The notes beneath the pieces are model-generated. The model had not been told where the DNA came from, did not search any database, and saw nothing but the letters and a program-made list of their open reading frames with translations. A DNA stretch of 64,000 nt from NCBI GenBank assembly GCA_964648115.1, contig CAZYME010000010.1:8731-72730 (forward strand), read 5' to 3'. This document shows, in pieces, positions 17,255 through 26,077 of this stretch. Source of the DNA: CAZYME01 sp964648115 (GTDB lineage Bacteria; Pseudomonadota; Gammaproteobacteria; Legionellales; Legionellaceae). The position numbers and the translations under genes are program-made. Numbering within the stretch: position 1 is the stretch's first letter; every line of letters starts with the position of its first letter.

Positions 17255-18517
17255 ATGGTATTTGTCGCCTGCGGACTTAATCATAAAACCGCGCCTCTAG
17301 AAGTACGTGAAAAAGTAGCTCCGTCCGTGGAGAGACAAGACGCGTTACTGCATAGTTTGGCGAACTTATCTGCCGTCAACGAAGCAGCCATTCTCTCAAC
17401 CTGCAATCGTACTGAAATATATTGTGATACAGATGCCCCTGACCAGCTTGCCCCATGGCTAGCACACGAACACCAAATATCCCCGGAACTTCTTACCCCC
17501 TATTTCTACATGCATCCCGAACATCATGGAGTGCGTCACACATTGCGGGTAGCCAGCGGCTTAGATTCCATGATGCTAGGTGAACCACAAATTTTGGGGC
17601 AGATGAAACAGGCTTACCAGCAGGCATACCAGGCTGGTACCATCAAGAATAATTTACAACACCTTTTTCAGTATGTATTCAGCGCCACAAAGCGTGTCAG
17701 GAATCAGAGCGGAATCGGCAAAAATCCTATTTCCATTGCCTATGCCGCCGTACAGCTCATTGGCAAGATTTTCACTGACTACAAGTCATTGAATGTATTC
17801 ATTATTGGCTCCGGTGAAACTGCTTCCTTAGTCGCCAAATACTTACAGAAAGAAGGCGTAAAACGTTTTATGATCGCAAGCCGCACCCACGATCATGCCC
17901 AACAACTCGCCACCACTTTAGCAGGGGAATCTGTAGCTATTGGCGATATTCCTCACCATTTATCAAAAGCTGACGTGGTCATTTCAGCGACAACCTGCCC
18001 CCTGCCCTTCATCAATAAAAGTTTGGTCGAATATGCGCTCAGCCAGCGTGCTTTTTCACCGATGTTTTTCCTGGATTTAGCAGTTCCCCGTGATATCGAA
18101 GCTAACGTGAGTGAACTAGAGGCTGTGCATGTATATAACATTGATGATCTACAAACGGTGACAGGGAAAGGAATGCACGAGCGTCAAACTGCCGCAGTGC
18201 AGGCCGAACAATTAATCGAAGCCGAATTAGATAATTATATTCGCTTGCATCGCTCGCTAAAAGCGAAAGGCATCATACGGGATTACCGCAACCAGATGCA
18301 AAACATAGCTCAATTAGAACTACAACGCGCTATGCAAAAACTCTCAGCTGGAAAATGTCAATATAGTGTCTTAACCGAGTTCAGTGAACGCCTGGTCAAT
18401 AAACTCACGCACAGCCCCACTGTTGGCTTACGAAATGCCGCCTGGGACAATCGTGAAGAATTGCTTGATTTAGCCCAATACTTATTAGATAACTCCCCCT
18501 ATGAAAAAATCACTTGA
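17255..18517 (+). CDS. hemA: Glutamyl-tRNA reductase
   Basis: A 420-residue enzyme of the C5 tetrapyrrole pathway that reduces glutamyl-tRNA to glutamate-1-semialdehyde with NADPH. The nucleophile Cys50 lies in ILSTCNRTEIY. GLDSMMLGEPQILGQMK, the nucleotide-binding block NVFIIGSGETASLVAKYL and the C-terminal dimerisation helix with LTHSPTVGLR are all typical. It overlaps prfA by 17 bp, and hemA-prfA-prmC is the classical gammaproteobacterial order. Confidence 0.98.
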   Translation: MVFVACGLNHKTAPLEVREKVAPSVERQDALLHSLANLSAVNEAAILSTCNRTEIYCDTDAPDQLAPWLAHEHQISPELLTPYFYMHPEHHGVRHTLRVASGLDSMMLGEPQILGQMKQAYQQAYQAGTIKNNLQHLFQYVFSATKRVRNQSGIGKNPISIAYAAVQLIGKIFTDYKSLNVFIIGSGETASLVAKYLQKEGVKRFMIASRTHDHAQQLATTLAGESVAIGDIPHHLSKADVVISATTCPLPFINKSLVEYALSQRAFSPMFFLDLAVPRDIEANVSELEAVHVYNIDDLQTVTGKGMHERQTAAVQAEQLIEAELDNYIRLHRSLKAKGIIRDYRNQMQNIAQLELQRAMQKLSAGKCQYSVLTEFSERLVNKLTHSPTVGLRNAAWDNREELLDLAQYLLDNSPYEKIT

Positions 18518-19589
18518 ATTAAAACTCCAGCAACTGCTTGAGCGTTTCCAAGAAATTGGACGTTTGCTCTCAGAAGCCTCCGTAATTTCGGACCAAAATC
18601 AATTTAAAGCACTGTCTAAAGAATATGCACAACTTGAACCAGTCGCGACCTGTTATAACGACTATTTGGAAGCGCAAGCTAACCTTGACTCATTACAAGA
18701 GATGCAGCAAGGGGAAGACAAAGAGTTGGCTGCTATGGCTGGCGAAGAAATTGATGCAGCAACTGCTGTAGTAGAGAAGCTTGATGAAGAGTTGCAATGG
18801 CATTTGATCCCTAAAGATCCCGATGATGAGCGCAATATTTACTTAGAAGTACGCGCTGGAACAGGTGGTGACGAAGCTGCCATTTTTGCCGGTGATTTAT
18901 TCCGCATGTATAGCCGCTATGCTGAGACACAAGGCTGGCAATTGGAAGTTATCAGTGCCAATCATGGTGAGCATGGTGGGTATAAAGAAGTTATTGCACG
19001 TGTTAGCGGAAACAATGTGTATGCTCAATTAAAATTTGAATCAGGTACCCATCGCGTACAACGGGTTCCGGAAACTGAATCTCAAGGGCGTGTCCACACC
19101 TCAGCCTGCACCGTTGCCATCATGCCCGAAGTAGAGGAAATCGATGAAATCTTAATCAGTAGTGATGATCTTCGCATCGATACTTACCGCTCCTCCGGTG
19201 CCGGCGGCCAGCATGTTAATAAAACAGACTCAGCCATACGGATTACCCATTTACCAACTGGAGTAGTTGTAGAGTGCCAAGATGAACGCTCACAACATAA
19301 AAACCGCGCCAAAGCGATGGCCTTGTTAAAAACCAGGCTTTTAGATGCCGAGCAAAGCAAACAACGACAAGAGCAAGCCCAAACTCGAAAATTACTGGTC
19401 GGCAGTGGCGATCGCTCTGAACGCATTCGTACCTATAATTTTCCGCAGGGTCGCTTAACCGATCACCGTATCAATCTTACTATTTACCAATTAAATGACG
19501 TGATAGCGGGCGACATATCAATGGTTGTCGATGCATTAAAACGTGAACACCATGCGGAGTTACTCGCTGAACTAGGGCGTCATGACTGA
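18501..19589 (+). CDS. prfA: Peptide chain release factor 1
   Basis: A 362-residue class I release factor for UAA and UAG. The catalytic GGQ is in RSSGAGGQHVNKTDSAIRIT, and the acidic N-terminal domain and RVQRVPETESQGRVHTSACTV are RF1-typical. Length is normal. It overlaps hemA upstream and prmC downstream (8 bp), consistent with co-translation and with PrmC methylating the GGQ glutamine. Confidence 0.98.
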   Translation: MKKSLELKLQQLLERFQEIGRLLSEASVISDQNQFKALSKEYAQLEPVATCYNDYLEAQANLDSLQEMQQGEDKELAAMAGEEIDAATAVVEKLDEELQWHLIPKDPDDERNIYLEVRAGTGGDEAAIFAGDLFRMYSRYAETQGWQLEVISANHGEHGGYKEVIARVSGNNVYAQLKFESGTHRVQRVPETESQGRVHTSACTVAIMPEVEEIDEILISSDDLRIDTYRSSGAGGQHVNKTDSAIRITHLPTGVVVECQDERSQHKNRAKAMALLKTRLLDAEQSKQRQEQAQTRKLLVGSGDRSERIRTYNFPQGRLTDHRINLTIYQLNDVIAGDISMVVDALKREHHAELLAELGRHD

Positions 19590-20421
19590 TATAAAACACG
19601 CACTAAAACAAGCTATAACATTGTTGAATAACTCAAGCCCTAGCGCACAACTCGATGCAGAAATCTTGTTAGCCTACGCCCTCAACACATCACGCACATT
19701 TTTATATACTCACCCCGAACACGCGCTTGATCACACTCAACAAGAAACCTACCAGCAGTTAGTAACAAAGCGCCATGAAGGGCTACCCATCGCTTATTTG
19801 ACAAACAGCCGTGAATTTTGGTCTTTGCCTTTACGGGTATGCAAAGACACGCTAATCCCTAGGCCTGAAACGGAATTATTAGTCGAACTCACATTGGCTT
19901 TACTCAAAGACACTTCACCGGCTTCTGTTATTGATTTAGGCACTGGTAGTGGTGCCATTGCATTGGCTCTCGCCTCAGAAAGACCTGATTGGCAAATAAT
20001 CGCTTGTGATGCTAACCAAGGAGCAGTAAATACTGCTTGTTACAACGCAACTAATTTGGGCTTAACCAACCTGCATATTTGCCACTCTGACTGGTTTGCG
20101 TCGATACCTCAACACCAATTTAATGCTGTTGTCTCTAATCCGCCTTATATCGCGAAAGACGACCCTCATTTAACAGAAGGCGATGTTCGTTTTGAGCCGA
20201 AAGAAGCGCTTATCAGCGGTGTGGATGGTTTGGAGTCATTGAACTATATAATTCAGGCCAGCTATGACCGTTTACTACCAGGGGGGTTATTGTTATTGGA
20301 GCATGGATATGACCAAAAAAAAGCCGTTACATCTTTACTGAAGGCGCGTGGTTATGAGCAAGTCCATTGCTGGCAAGATTGGCAAGGGCATGATCGCGTA
20401 AGTGGTGGGTGGCGCCTGTAG
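19582..20421 (+). CDS. prmC: Release factor glutamine N5-methyltransferase
   Basis: A 279-residue SAM-dependent methyltransferase that modifies the GGQ glutamine of RF1 and RF2. The motifs are the N-terminal EILLAYALNTSRTFLYTHPE, LIPRPETELLVEL, motif I VIDLGTGSGAIALALA and the catalytic NPPY in VVSNPPYIAKDDPHL. Family length is normal. It is the last gene of the hemA-prfA-prmC operon. Confidence 0.97.
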   Translation: MTDIKHALKQAITLLNNSSPSAQLDAEILLAYALNTSRTFLYTHPEHALDHTQQETYQQLVTKRHEGLPIAYLTNSREFWSLPLRVCKDTLIPRPETELLVELTLALLKDTSPASVIDLGTGSGAIALALASERPDWQIIACDANQGAVNTACYNATNLGLTNLHICHSDWFASIPQHQFNAVVSNPPYIAKDDPHLTEGDVRFEPKEALISGVDGLESLNYIIQASYDRLLPGGLLLLEHGYDQKKAVTSLLKARGYEQVHCWQDWQGHDRVSGGWRL

Positions 20422-20536
20422 GAATATGATATAGTCATTGCATGAGCCAATCACAATTGTGCTAAAAATATAAAAAACACCCTTTTTTTAGGCATATTTA
20501 TTTTTAATGGGCTATAGTTGATGAATAACCTAATTT

Positions 20537-20565
20537 TTGATATACCTAGCCCTTTTCGATAATAT
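20537..20565 (+). promoter_or_regulatory. Sigma-70 promoter of dksA
   Basis: TTGATA (20537-20542), 17 bp, TAATAT (20560-20565), about 45 bp ahead of the dksA start, whose ribosome site is a strong AGGAGG. Confidence 0.6.
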
Positions 20566-20610
20566 TAGTAGGGTTTGTTGAAAGGAGCAGTTCGGTAGCA
20601 GGAGGCAGCT

Positions 20611-21087
20611 ATGCCAAACCAAACAATTGATTTAACCAAAGAGAGTAGACACAACGTGAAAAATGACGCCGTTGGAAGTATGGGAATCGCCCCCTATCAA
20701 GAAACTGGGGACGAAGAGTACATGAATGACAAACAGCTCGCGCACATCGAGAAAATTCTGCTTGCGTGGCGTCAATCATTAATGGAAGAAGTGGATAGAA
20801 CGGTTAGCCACATGAAAGATGAAGCAGCAAACTTCCCTGATCCATCCGACCGCGCTAGCCAAGAAGAAGAATTTAGCATCGAACTGCGCACCCGCGATCG
20901 CGAGCGAAAATTAATTAAAAAAATCGAAGATGCTTTGGAAAGGCTACGTGATGACGATTTTGGTTATTGTGAAGCCTGCGGAGTTGAAATCGGTTTACGC
21001 CGTTTAGAAGCGCGCCCTACAGCCACTTTGTGTATCGATTGTAAGACCTTATCGGAAATCAAGGAACGGCAGAACCAGGGGAATTAA
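20611..21087 (+). CDS. dksA: RNA polymerase-binding transcription factor DksA
   Basis: A 158-residue DksA, the ppGpp partner that binds the RNA polymerase secondary channel. The coiled-coil tip acidic residues are in FPDPSDRASQEEEFSIELRTRDRERKL (shown in part: DPSDRASQEEEF), and the zinc finger cysteines are CEACG...CIDCK. Its N-terminus is slightly longer than in E. coli. I keep ATG 20611 because AGGAGG precedes it at the right distance. In Legionella DksA controls the replicative/transmissive switch; that role is inferred here. Confidence 0.97.
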   Translation: MPNQTIDLTKESRHNVKNDAVGSMGIAPYQETGDEEYMNDKQLAHIEKILLAWRQSLMEEVDRTVSHMKDEAANFPDPSDRASQEEEFSIELRTRDRERKLIKKIEDALERLRDDDFGYCEACGVEIGLRRLEARPTATLCIDCKTLSEIKERQNQGN

Positions 21088-21092
21088 TCTTT

Positions 21093-21243
21093 AATGTGGC
21101 ACTTCGTGCGCTGATCGAAACCACTATTAAATGTAGGTTGGCACCATCGGCCCAACAAGCGCACGAAGTGCCACATTATTATGTTAGAGATCATGTTTGG
21201 TGGCGCTTCGCACAGTTGTTGGGCCGTTGGCGCCAACCTACAT
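21093..21243. repeat. Nested inverted repeats (GTAGGTTGG family)
   Basis: Perfect 12-bp ends ATGTAGGTTGGC / GCCAACCTACAT (21131-21142 and 21232-21243) enclose CCCAACA and TGTTGGG segments. In addition, 21094-21112 is the exact inverse of 21158-21176 (ATGTGGCACTTCGTGCGCT). The block lies between the convergent dksA and waaA genes and could act as a bidirectional transcription stop. Copies of the outer repeat are at 44764, 23519, 27841, 33122, 54957 and 62135. Confidence 0.75.
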
Positions 21244-21271
21244 CTAAGTTGCTCAGCGACGTCTCGAAGCA

Positions 21272-22534
21272 TCACCTTCCCAAAATCCCCTCAATCTTCT
21301 CCATATACCGCCCCACTGTCCCCTTATTAGCCTCCAACACCCTTGAAGCATTTGCAATCTGCTGCCGCCGCTTCGCTTTATTGCCATGCATCACCCCAAT
21401 AGCAGCGATTAACTCATCAACGCCCTCAGCCATAACCAGCGCCTCTGCTGCGCACAAATCGCGACAAATCGCCTTAGAGTTATTCATATAAGGCCCAGTA
21501 AACACAGGCACCTGAACCGCTATAGGCTCCAAAACATTATGCCCACCTATAGGCACCAAACTCCCACCCACAAAAGCATAATCACTGGTTTGATAAAAAC
21601 TCAGCAATTCACCCATGGAATCAATAACAATCACATCAGTATGATTATCAATAGTCGCAGCTTGACTACGCCGCCCAGTAGTAAAACCCTGCGCTCCACT
21701 CAATTGATAAACCTCATCAAAACGCTCAGGATGCCGCGGCACAATTAATAACACTACATCAGGTATCACAGCTTTAAGCTTACTCAAACGCGATAAAATC
21801 TGCTTCTCTTCATCATTATGCGTACTCGCAGCGATAACAACTGTACGCTCTTTTCCCCATTGATTTTTTAATTGCTCACAATCTTTGCTAGCAGAAATTC
21901 GCATCTGCAAATCAAATTTTATATTCCCTAATACCTGAACCAAATCCTCAGCAGCTCCTAACGCAATAAAACGCTTAGCATCGTCCTCGCTTTGCGCAAA
22001 AATTGCAGTAAATTGATTCAGCACTGGCTTAAACATAAACCGAGCTTTTTCATAACTTTTAAAAGAATGGTCAGATAAACGTGCATTGACCAGCACCAAC
22101 GGCATCTTTATGCGTTTTGCCTGATAAATTAAGTTAGGCCACAACTCGGTTTCCATAATAATGCCCAAACGCGGCTTAGTATTTTTGAAAAACCGTCGAA
22201 CTGCCTGAGGAAAATCATAAGGAACATACTGATGCTCAACCTGCTCACCAAAACGCTTAATAACATGCTGCGAGCCCGTAGGGGTCATCGTAGTGACAAG
22301 CACCCGCCACTTCTTAGCCAACAGGGCATCAATCAAAGGTGTGGCTGCAACAACCTCCCCCAAAGATACTGCATGCAACCAAACATCAACAGGCGTATTC
22401 ACTACCCCTTTACCAAGCGAAAAACGCTCTAAAATACGCTGACGATAAGCAGGCAACTTACGGCCTTTCAAATACAAACGTAATATAAAGAGAGGAGATA
22501 ATAAATAGAGAAAAAAAGTATAGAGATAGCGCAT
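21272..22534 (-). CDS. waaA: 3-deoxy-D-manno-octulosonic acid (Kdo) transferase
   Basis: A 420-residue GT30 glycosyltransferase that adds Kdo to lipid A precursor at the inner membrane. An N-terminal membrane anchor is followed by VWLHAVSLGEVVAATPLI with the catalytic glutamate, ETELWPNLIYQA, and the CMP-Kdo-binding C-terminal half with FVGGSLVPIGGHNVLEPIA. Length is normal. It stands alone, convergent with dksA and divergent from the next gene. Confidence 0.97.
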   Translation of the reverse strand: MRYLYTFFLYLLSPLFILRLYLKGRKLPAYRQRILERFSLGKGVVNTPVDVWLHAVSLGEVVAATPLIDALLAKKWRVLVTTMTPTGSQHVIKRFGEQVEHQYVPYDFPQAVRRFFKNTKPRLGIIMETELWPNLIYQAKRIKMPLVLVNARLSDHSFKSYEKARFMFKPVLNQFTAIFAQSEDDAKRFIALGAAEDLVQVLGNIKFDLQMRISASKDCEQLKNQWGKERTVVIAASTHNDEEKQILSRLSKLKAVIPDVVLLIVPRHPERFDEVYQLSGAQGFTTGRRSQAATIDNHTDVIVIDSMGELLSFYQTSDYAFVGGSLVPIGGHNVLEPIAVQVPVFTGPYMNNSKAICRDLCAAEALVMAEGVDELIAAIGVMHGNKAKRRQQIANASRVLEANKGTVGRYMEKIEGILGR

Positions 22535-22628
22535 AAATAAAAGTCGTTAAAAAAAGACCATTATATACCCTGGGCGTGTTGGCATTTCAAGGTTAAAAAT
22601 TAACGCTGTAAGGCAAACAAGCAAATAT

Positions 22629-22659
22629 TTGTTTTAAAAACAAACAAATAGCGTATAAT
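22629..22659 (+). promoter_or_regulatory. Promoter with an overlapping palindrome
   Basis: A perfect -10 TATAAT (22654-22659) follows TTGTTT (22629-22634) at a long 19-bp spacing. The same stretch is the palindrome TTTGTTTT-A-AAAACAAA, a possible operator. It serves the 244-residue gene at 22695. Confidence 0.45.
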
Positions 22660-22694
22660 GCGCGTTTAAATTCATCTACTATTGAGGCTGCACC

Positions 22695-23429
22695 ATGAAA
22701 TTGCGAGAGTTTATAGATTCTACTAGAAAACTGCTAGATGCAGGGGTTTTTGCAGAATCTCGGAATGAATTAGGGCCGGCATTGCGCGAGTTATGCAGCG
22801 CTCTTGAAGAGAAAAGGGATCTTGATCCAGAACTAATAGCACCTTGTGTTTATATTACTTATTCAAAGAATGCTTTATACGATGGTAACTTGACACCTAT
22901 AAAAGCCTGGAAGTTCTTGCATCACGCTCTGGATGGCTCCATCGTTTGGAATCGTAAACATGCGCCATTATTTCTTGAACGGCTTAATGGAGAATTTGAG
23001 AAAGCAGAATACTCCGACAAGTTCAAAGAGCTCTTTCTAACCACATTATCCGACCAGAGACAAAAAAATTCTGCACTGAATGACTACATCGAAGATTTAC
23101 CAAGAAATGAATCTGAAGCCACAACAGAACACTTGGAGCAACCAGGCTCCCCTCTTCCAACTGGCCAAGCAGAACCAAACTATAATTTTCTACTATACGC
23201 CGCAGCAGCACTCTCATTAGCAGCCGCAATAGCTTCTCTGATCGTAGTCATATTAGCATTAGCCTCAGTTATTGCACTCCCTACCGCTGGAATCATTGCT
23301 GCAGCAGCCGTTGCAGCAGTGGCAACAATTGCCCCAGCATACGCAGCTTTCAAATTCTTTAGACCAGCTCCTGGAAGTAATGTAGGCCAGGCCACAGAGC
23401 TAGAAGACCAAGTAGTAACGACACCGTAA
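22695..23429 (+). CDS. Hypothetical protein with C-terminal membrane hairpin, putative effector
   Basis: A 244-residue protein of unknown family. Residues 1-150 are soluble and helical with charged segments, and residues about 164-218 form two long alanine-rich hydrophobic stretches (LLYAAAALSLAAAIASLIVV and GIIAAAAVAAVATIAPAYAA) joined by a short turn, followed by an acidic tail. There is no signal peptide. The layout of soluble head plus late hydrophobic hairpin is shared with the GTPase at 57445 and is common in membrane-targeted secreted effectors. It has its own promoter and is flanked by repeats. Confidence 0.6.
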   Translation: MKLREFIDSTRKLLDAGVFAESRNELGPALRELCSALEEKRDLDPELIAPCVYITYSKNALYDGNLTPIKAWKFLHHALDGSIVWNRKHAPLFLERLNGEFEKAEYSDKFKELFLTTLSDQRQKNSALNDYIEDLPRNESEATTEHLEQPGSPLPTGQAEPNYNFLLYAAAALSLAAAIASLIVVILALASVIALPTAGIIAAAAVAAVATIAPAYAAFKFFRPAPGSNVGQATELEDQVVTTP

Positions 23430-23445
23430 ATTCTCACCAGATCAA

Positions 23446-23556
23446 TGTAGCCCGTATTGAGCGCAGCGGAATGCGGGAATGGACTCCCGGTTTGTTCCCG
23501 CCACATTACGGGTTTAGGCGCTTCGCGCAGTTGTTGGGTCAATGACCCAACCTACA
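23446..23556. repeat. Composite dispersed repeat
   Basis: TGTAGCCCGTATTGAGCG...GCGGGAAT at the left and TTGTTGGGTCAATGACCCAA followed by CCTACA at the right give outer TGTAG/CTACA inverted ends. The two repeat families of this window are joined here in one 110-bp element. Confidence 0.65.
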
Positions 23557-23666
23557 TATATTTCTTCTTTTTTCTTATCCAAAACTCGCGTTAATTTAAT
23601 TAAAATATTCCATTTTTAATAACTATATGCTAATGATCGCTGCATCTTATTAACAAGAGACATTCC

Positions 23667-23930
23667 ATGGATCTGGATAAAATTGTTAAATCTGCAATGA
23701 CAAGCTTGCTTGCTCTTTCAGCAATAAGTACCTGCATAACTAGTACCAACGCCAACGCCGCTGTGAAAATGGAAAAATGCTACGGTATCGTCAAAGCCGG
23801 CATGAATGACTGTCAAACCGCAAAAGCCTCCTGTGCAGGCTCCTCCATCAAAGATAAACAGCCCGATGCCTTCATTTTATTACCTACTGGGACTTGCGAT
23901 AAATTAGCCGGCGGAACCCTTAAACCCTAG
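23667..23930 (+). CDS. bufA1: BufA1-type (DUF2282) bufferin precursor
   Basis: An 87-residue precursor with an N-terminal signal-peptide-like segment (cleavage likely near ANA-A, residues 28-32). The DUF2282 core is MEKCYGIVKAGMNDC...CAG...PTGTCDKLAGG, with Cys38, Cys49, Cys56 and Cys77. In the bufferin family the MNIO enzyme BufB with BufC converts core cysteines to thiooxazole-type heterocycles, giving a periplasmic copper-binding peptide. It is the first gene of a same-strand run with two yceI genes, bufB, bufC and bufA2. Copper induction is expected from the family but no operator is visible. Confidence 0.9.
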   Translation: MDLDKIVKSAMTSLLALSAISTCITSTNANAAVKMEKCYGIVKAGMNDCQTAKASCAGSSIKDKQPDAFILLPTGTCDKLAGGTLKP

Positions 23931-23953
23931 TTACATATTGCATGGAGCATTTA

Positions 23954-24541
23954 ATGAAACGGACTTTCACTTGGATTGTTGTGTTCTTCTCGTTACTACT
24001 GGCCCCCCTTACCCAAGCCCTAGCATCACTAGAACCTTTCACCATTGATCCCCAACATTCCTATGTTCTCTGGCACATTGACCATTTTGGATTTTCTAAC
24101 CCCTCCGGAAAATGGATGGTGCATGGCACCTTAGAACTAGACAAAGCCAAGCCACAAAACAGTAAAGTTAGCGTAACTATTCATGTTGCCCAAGTCGTAA
24201 CAGGTGTCCCCGAATTAGATAAACATCTAAGAACCAAACTTTTCTTTTATACAGAGAAATTCCCGCTCGCCACGTTTACCAGTGATAAAATCAGTATGAC
24301 AGGCAAAAGATCAGCGAAAATTACCGGAATGCTCACCGTACGCGGAGTCACCAAACCAATCACTCTAAATGCTACCCTCAATAAAGTAGGCCAAAATCCA
24401 ATATCTAATAGAATGTCTGTAGGCTTTAGCGCAGATACAGAACTCAAACGCAGCGACTTTAATATCAATACCTTATCGCCTGGCTTAGGGGATGAAGTAA
24501 AAATTAATATTGAACTTGAGGCATACCAAAAAACATTATGA
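23954..24541 (+). CDS. YceI-family periplasmic lipid-binding protein (first copy)
   Basis: A 195-residue protein with a signal peptide (residues 1-25) and a YceI lipocalin-like barrel (FTIDPQHSYVLWHIDHFGFS, GMLTVRGVTKPITL, FSADTELKRSDFNI). YceI proteins bind polyisoprenoids such as ubiquinone. It starts at ATG 23954 with GGAG 8 nt upstream, 23 bp after bufA1. Two consecutive yceI genes inside a bufferin locus suggest an accessory periplasmic or redox step; that is inference. Confidence 0.9.
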   Translation: MKRTFTWIVVFFSLLLAPLTQALASLEPFTIDPQHSYVLWHIDHFGFSNPSGKWMVHGTLELDKAKPQNSKVSVTIHVAQVVTGVPELDKHLRTKLFFYTEKFPLATFTSDKISMTGKRSAKITGMLTVRGVTKPITLNATLNKVGQNPISNRMSVGFSADTELKRSDFNINTLSPGLGDEVKINIELEAYQKTL

Positions 24542-24569
24542 TACATGATAACATTATGCAGAGGATGCT

Positions 24570-25142
24570 ATGGCCATGAAAAATATTAGAAAATTAGTTT
24601 TTTTAATTACAGGATTACTCCCACTAATCGCTAGTGCTGATGTTGCGAGCTGGAAAATGATCCCTGAGAAAAGCTCCATAACGTTTACTGCCACGCAAAA
24701 TAACTCTCCGGTCAAAGGCCAATTTAAATCATTCACCAGCGATATTAGTTTTGATCCTGAGCAACTTAATGCAAGCCATATAACGGTAACAGTTGATATA
24801 GGCTCTGTAACCGCCTCTTACGAAGAGGTAGCAGACACGCTTAAAACAGCAGATTGGTTTAATATAAAGCTATTTCCTCAAGCGATTTTCAAAGCAAGCT
24901 CGTTTACCAAAATGGGGAAGGATAAATATAAAGCTCGCGGAACATTAACTATTCGCGATAAAACCATTCCGATTAAATTATTTTTTTCTGCTGAACCGTT
25001 ATCCAAAACAAGTGCCCATGCAGAAGGAACCACCACTATAAAGCGCTCCTGGTTTGGTGTGGGAAAAGGTGAATGGGCTAGCACCAAAGAAATAAAAGAC
25101 CAGGTCATTATCAACTTCACAATCACAGCCACACGAGGCTAA
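24570..25142 (+). CDS. YceI-family periplasmic protein (second copy)
   Basis: A 190-residue second YceI paralogue with a signal peptide (ending near LIASADVAS) and SSITFTATQNNSPVKGQFKSF, GTLTIRDKTIPIKLF and IKRSWFGVGKGEW. It differs clearly from its neighbour, so it is not a recent tandem duplication. GAGGAT precedes ATG 24570. It ends 8 bp before bufB, and the run is probably one transcript. Confidence 0.9.
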   Translation: MAMKNIRKLVFLITGLLPLIASADVASWKMIPEKSSITFTATQNNSPVKGQFKSFTSDISFDPEQLNASHITVTVDIGSVTASYEEVADTLKTADWFNIKLFPQAIFKASSFTKMGKDKYKARGTLTIRDKTIPIKLFFSAEPLSKTSAHAEGTTTIKRSWFGVGKGEWASTKEIKDQVIINFTITATRG

Positions 25143-25150
25143 ATCCTATA

Positions 25151-26077
25151 ATGCTTAAAAAAAAATTAACTCCACCCCACCTCCTCTCGCCGACGTCCTG
25201 CGGCGAGGGTAATGAGCGGTCACAAAAAAAACCTTACTTGGGTTTTGGGTTAGGGCTTAGAACAGAGCATTACGAAACGATTCTAGAGGAAAAACCCGCC
25301 ATAGATTGGCTTGAAGTCATTACTGAAAACTACCTGGTTCCAGGCGGGAAACCCTTGTATTTCTTAGATAAAATTCGTGAACACTATCCCATGGTTATGC
25401 ATGGTGTTTCCATGTCTATTGGAAGTTGCGACCCCATTGATTGGGATTATTTAAAACATGTCAACAACTTAGCCCAACGCATTCAACCCCAATGGCTATC
25501 TGATCATCTATGTTGGACAGGCGTACACCACAAAAATATCCATGACCTACTACCCCTACCCTACACAGAAGAAGTTATTGATCATGTAGCGAGCCGCATT
25601 CGACAGGTACAAGATTTTTTAGGAAGACAAATACTCATAGAAAACGTATCTAGCTATATTGCCTACCAAGATTCCCTAATGCCAGAGTGGGAGTTTGTGA
25701 GGGAAATTATCGAGCGCGCCGATTGCCTCATGTTACTAGATGTGAACAATATATACGTAAGTGGCATTAACCATGAATTCAACCCCATTGATTACATCAC
25801 GGCGATTCCAAGCGATAGGATTTACCAAATCCATTTAGCTGGCCACTCTGATATGGGCGATTATATGATTGATACCCATGATAATGACATTATCGACCCC
25901 GTATGGGATTTATATGCTGAAACAATACGCCATCATGGAGCCATTTCTACCATGATAGAACGCGACGACAATATCCCTCCCCTTTCAGAATTACTAACCG
26001 AACTAAACCGCGCAAAAGAAATTGCAAAAGCAATAATAGCTCCCGCGAATACGTATTTTGAAAAGGAAACCCTATGA
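25151..26077 (+). CDS. bufB: BufB, DUF692 multinuclear non-haem iron oxidase (MNIO)
   Basis: A 308-residue TIM-barrel enzyme of the DUF692/MNIO family that oxidises precursor-peptide cysteines. Family blocks are GFGLGLRTEHYETIL, WLEVITENYL, MHGVSMSIGS, WLSDHLCW, ILIENVSSYI, LLDVNNIYVS and IHLAGHSD, which supply His, Asp and Glu iron ligands. The first 28 residues (KLTPPHLLSPTSCGEGNERS) are not family-like; they are coded by a palindromic repeat with CTCGCCG/CGGCGAG arms at 25186-25207 and probably inserted. It overlaps bufC by 4 bp. Confidence 0.93.
   Translation: MLKKKLTPPHLLSPTSCGEGNERSQKKPYLGFGLGLRTEHYETILEEKPAIDWLEVITENYLVPGGKPLYFLDKIREHYPMVMHGVSMSIGSCDPIDWDYLKHVNNLAQRIQPQWLSDHLCWTGVHHKNIHDLLPLPYTEEVIDHVASRIRQVQDFLGRQILIENVSSYIAYQDSLMPEWEFVREIIERADCLMLLDVNNIYVSGINHEFNPIDYITAIPSDRIYQIHLAGHSDMGDYMIDTHDNDIIDPVWDLYAETIRHHGAISTMIERDDNIPPLSELLTELNRAKEIAKAIIAPANTYFEKETL
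25175..25222. repeat. Palindromic repeat inside the bufB 5' end
   Basis: CTCGCCG (25186-25192) and CGGCGAG (25201-25207) form a stem within a CCCACCTCCTCTCGCC context typical of dispersed bacterial palindromes. It is read in frame as BufB residues about 9-24. Confidence 0.5.

Noticed and set aside
20450..20520. Terminator after prmC
   Set aside because: There is a T-run (CCCTTTTTTAGG) but no preceding stable stem.
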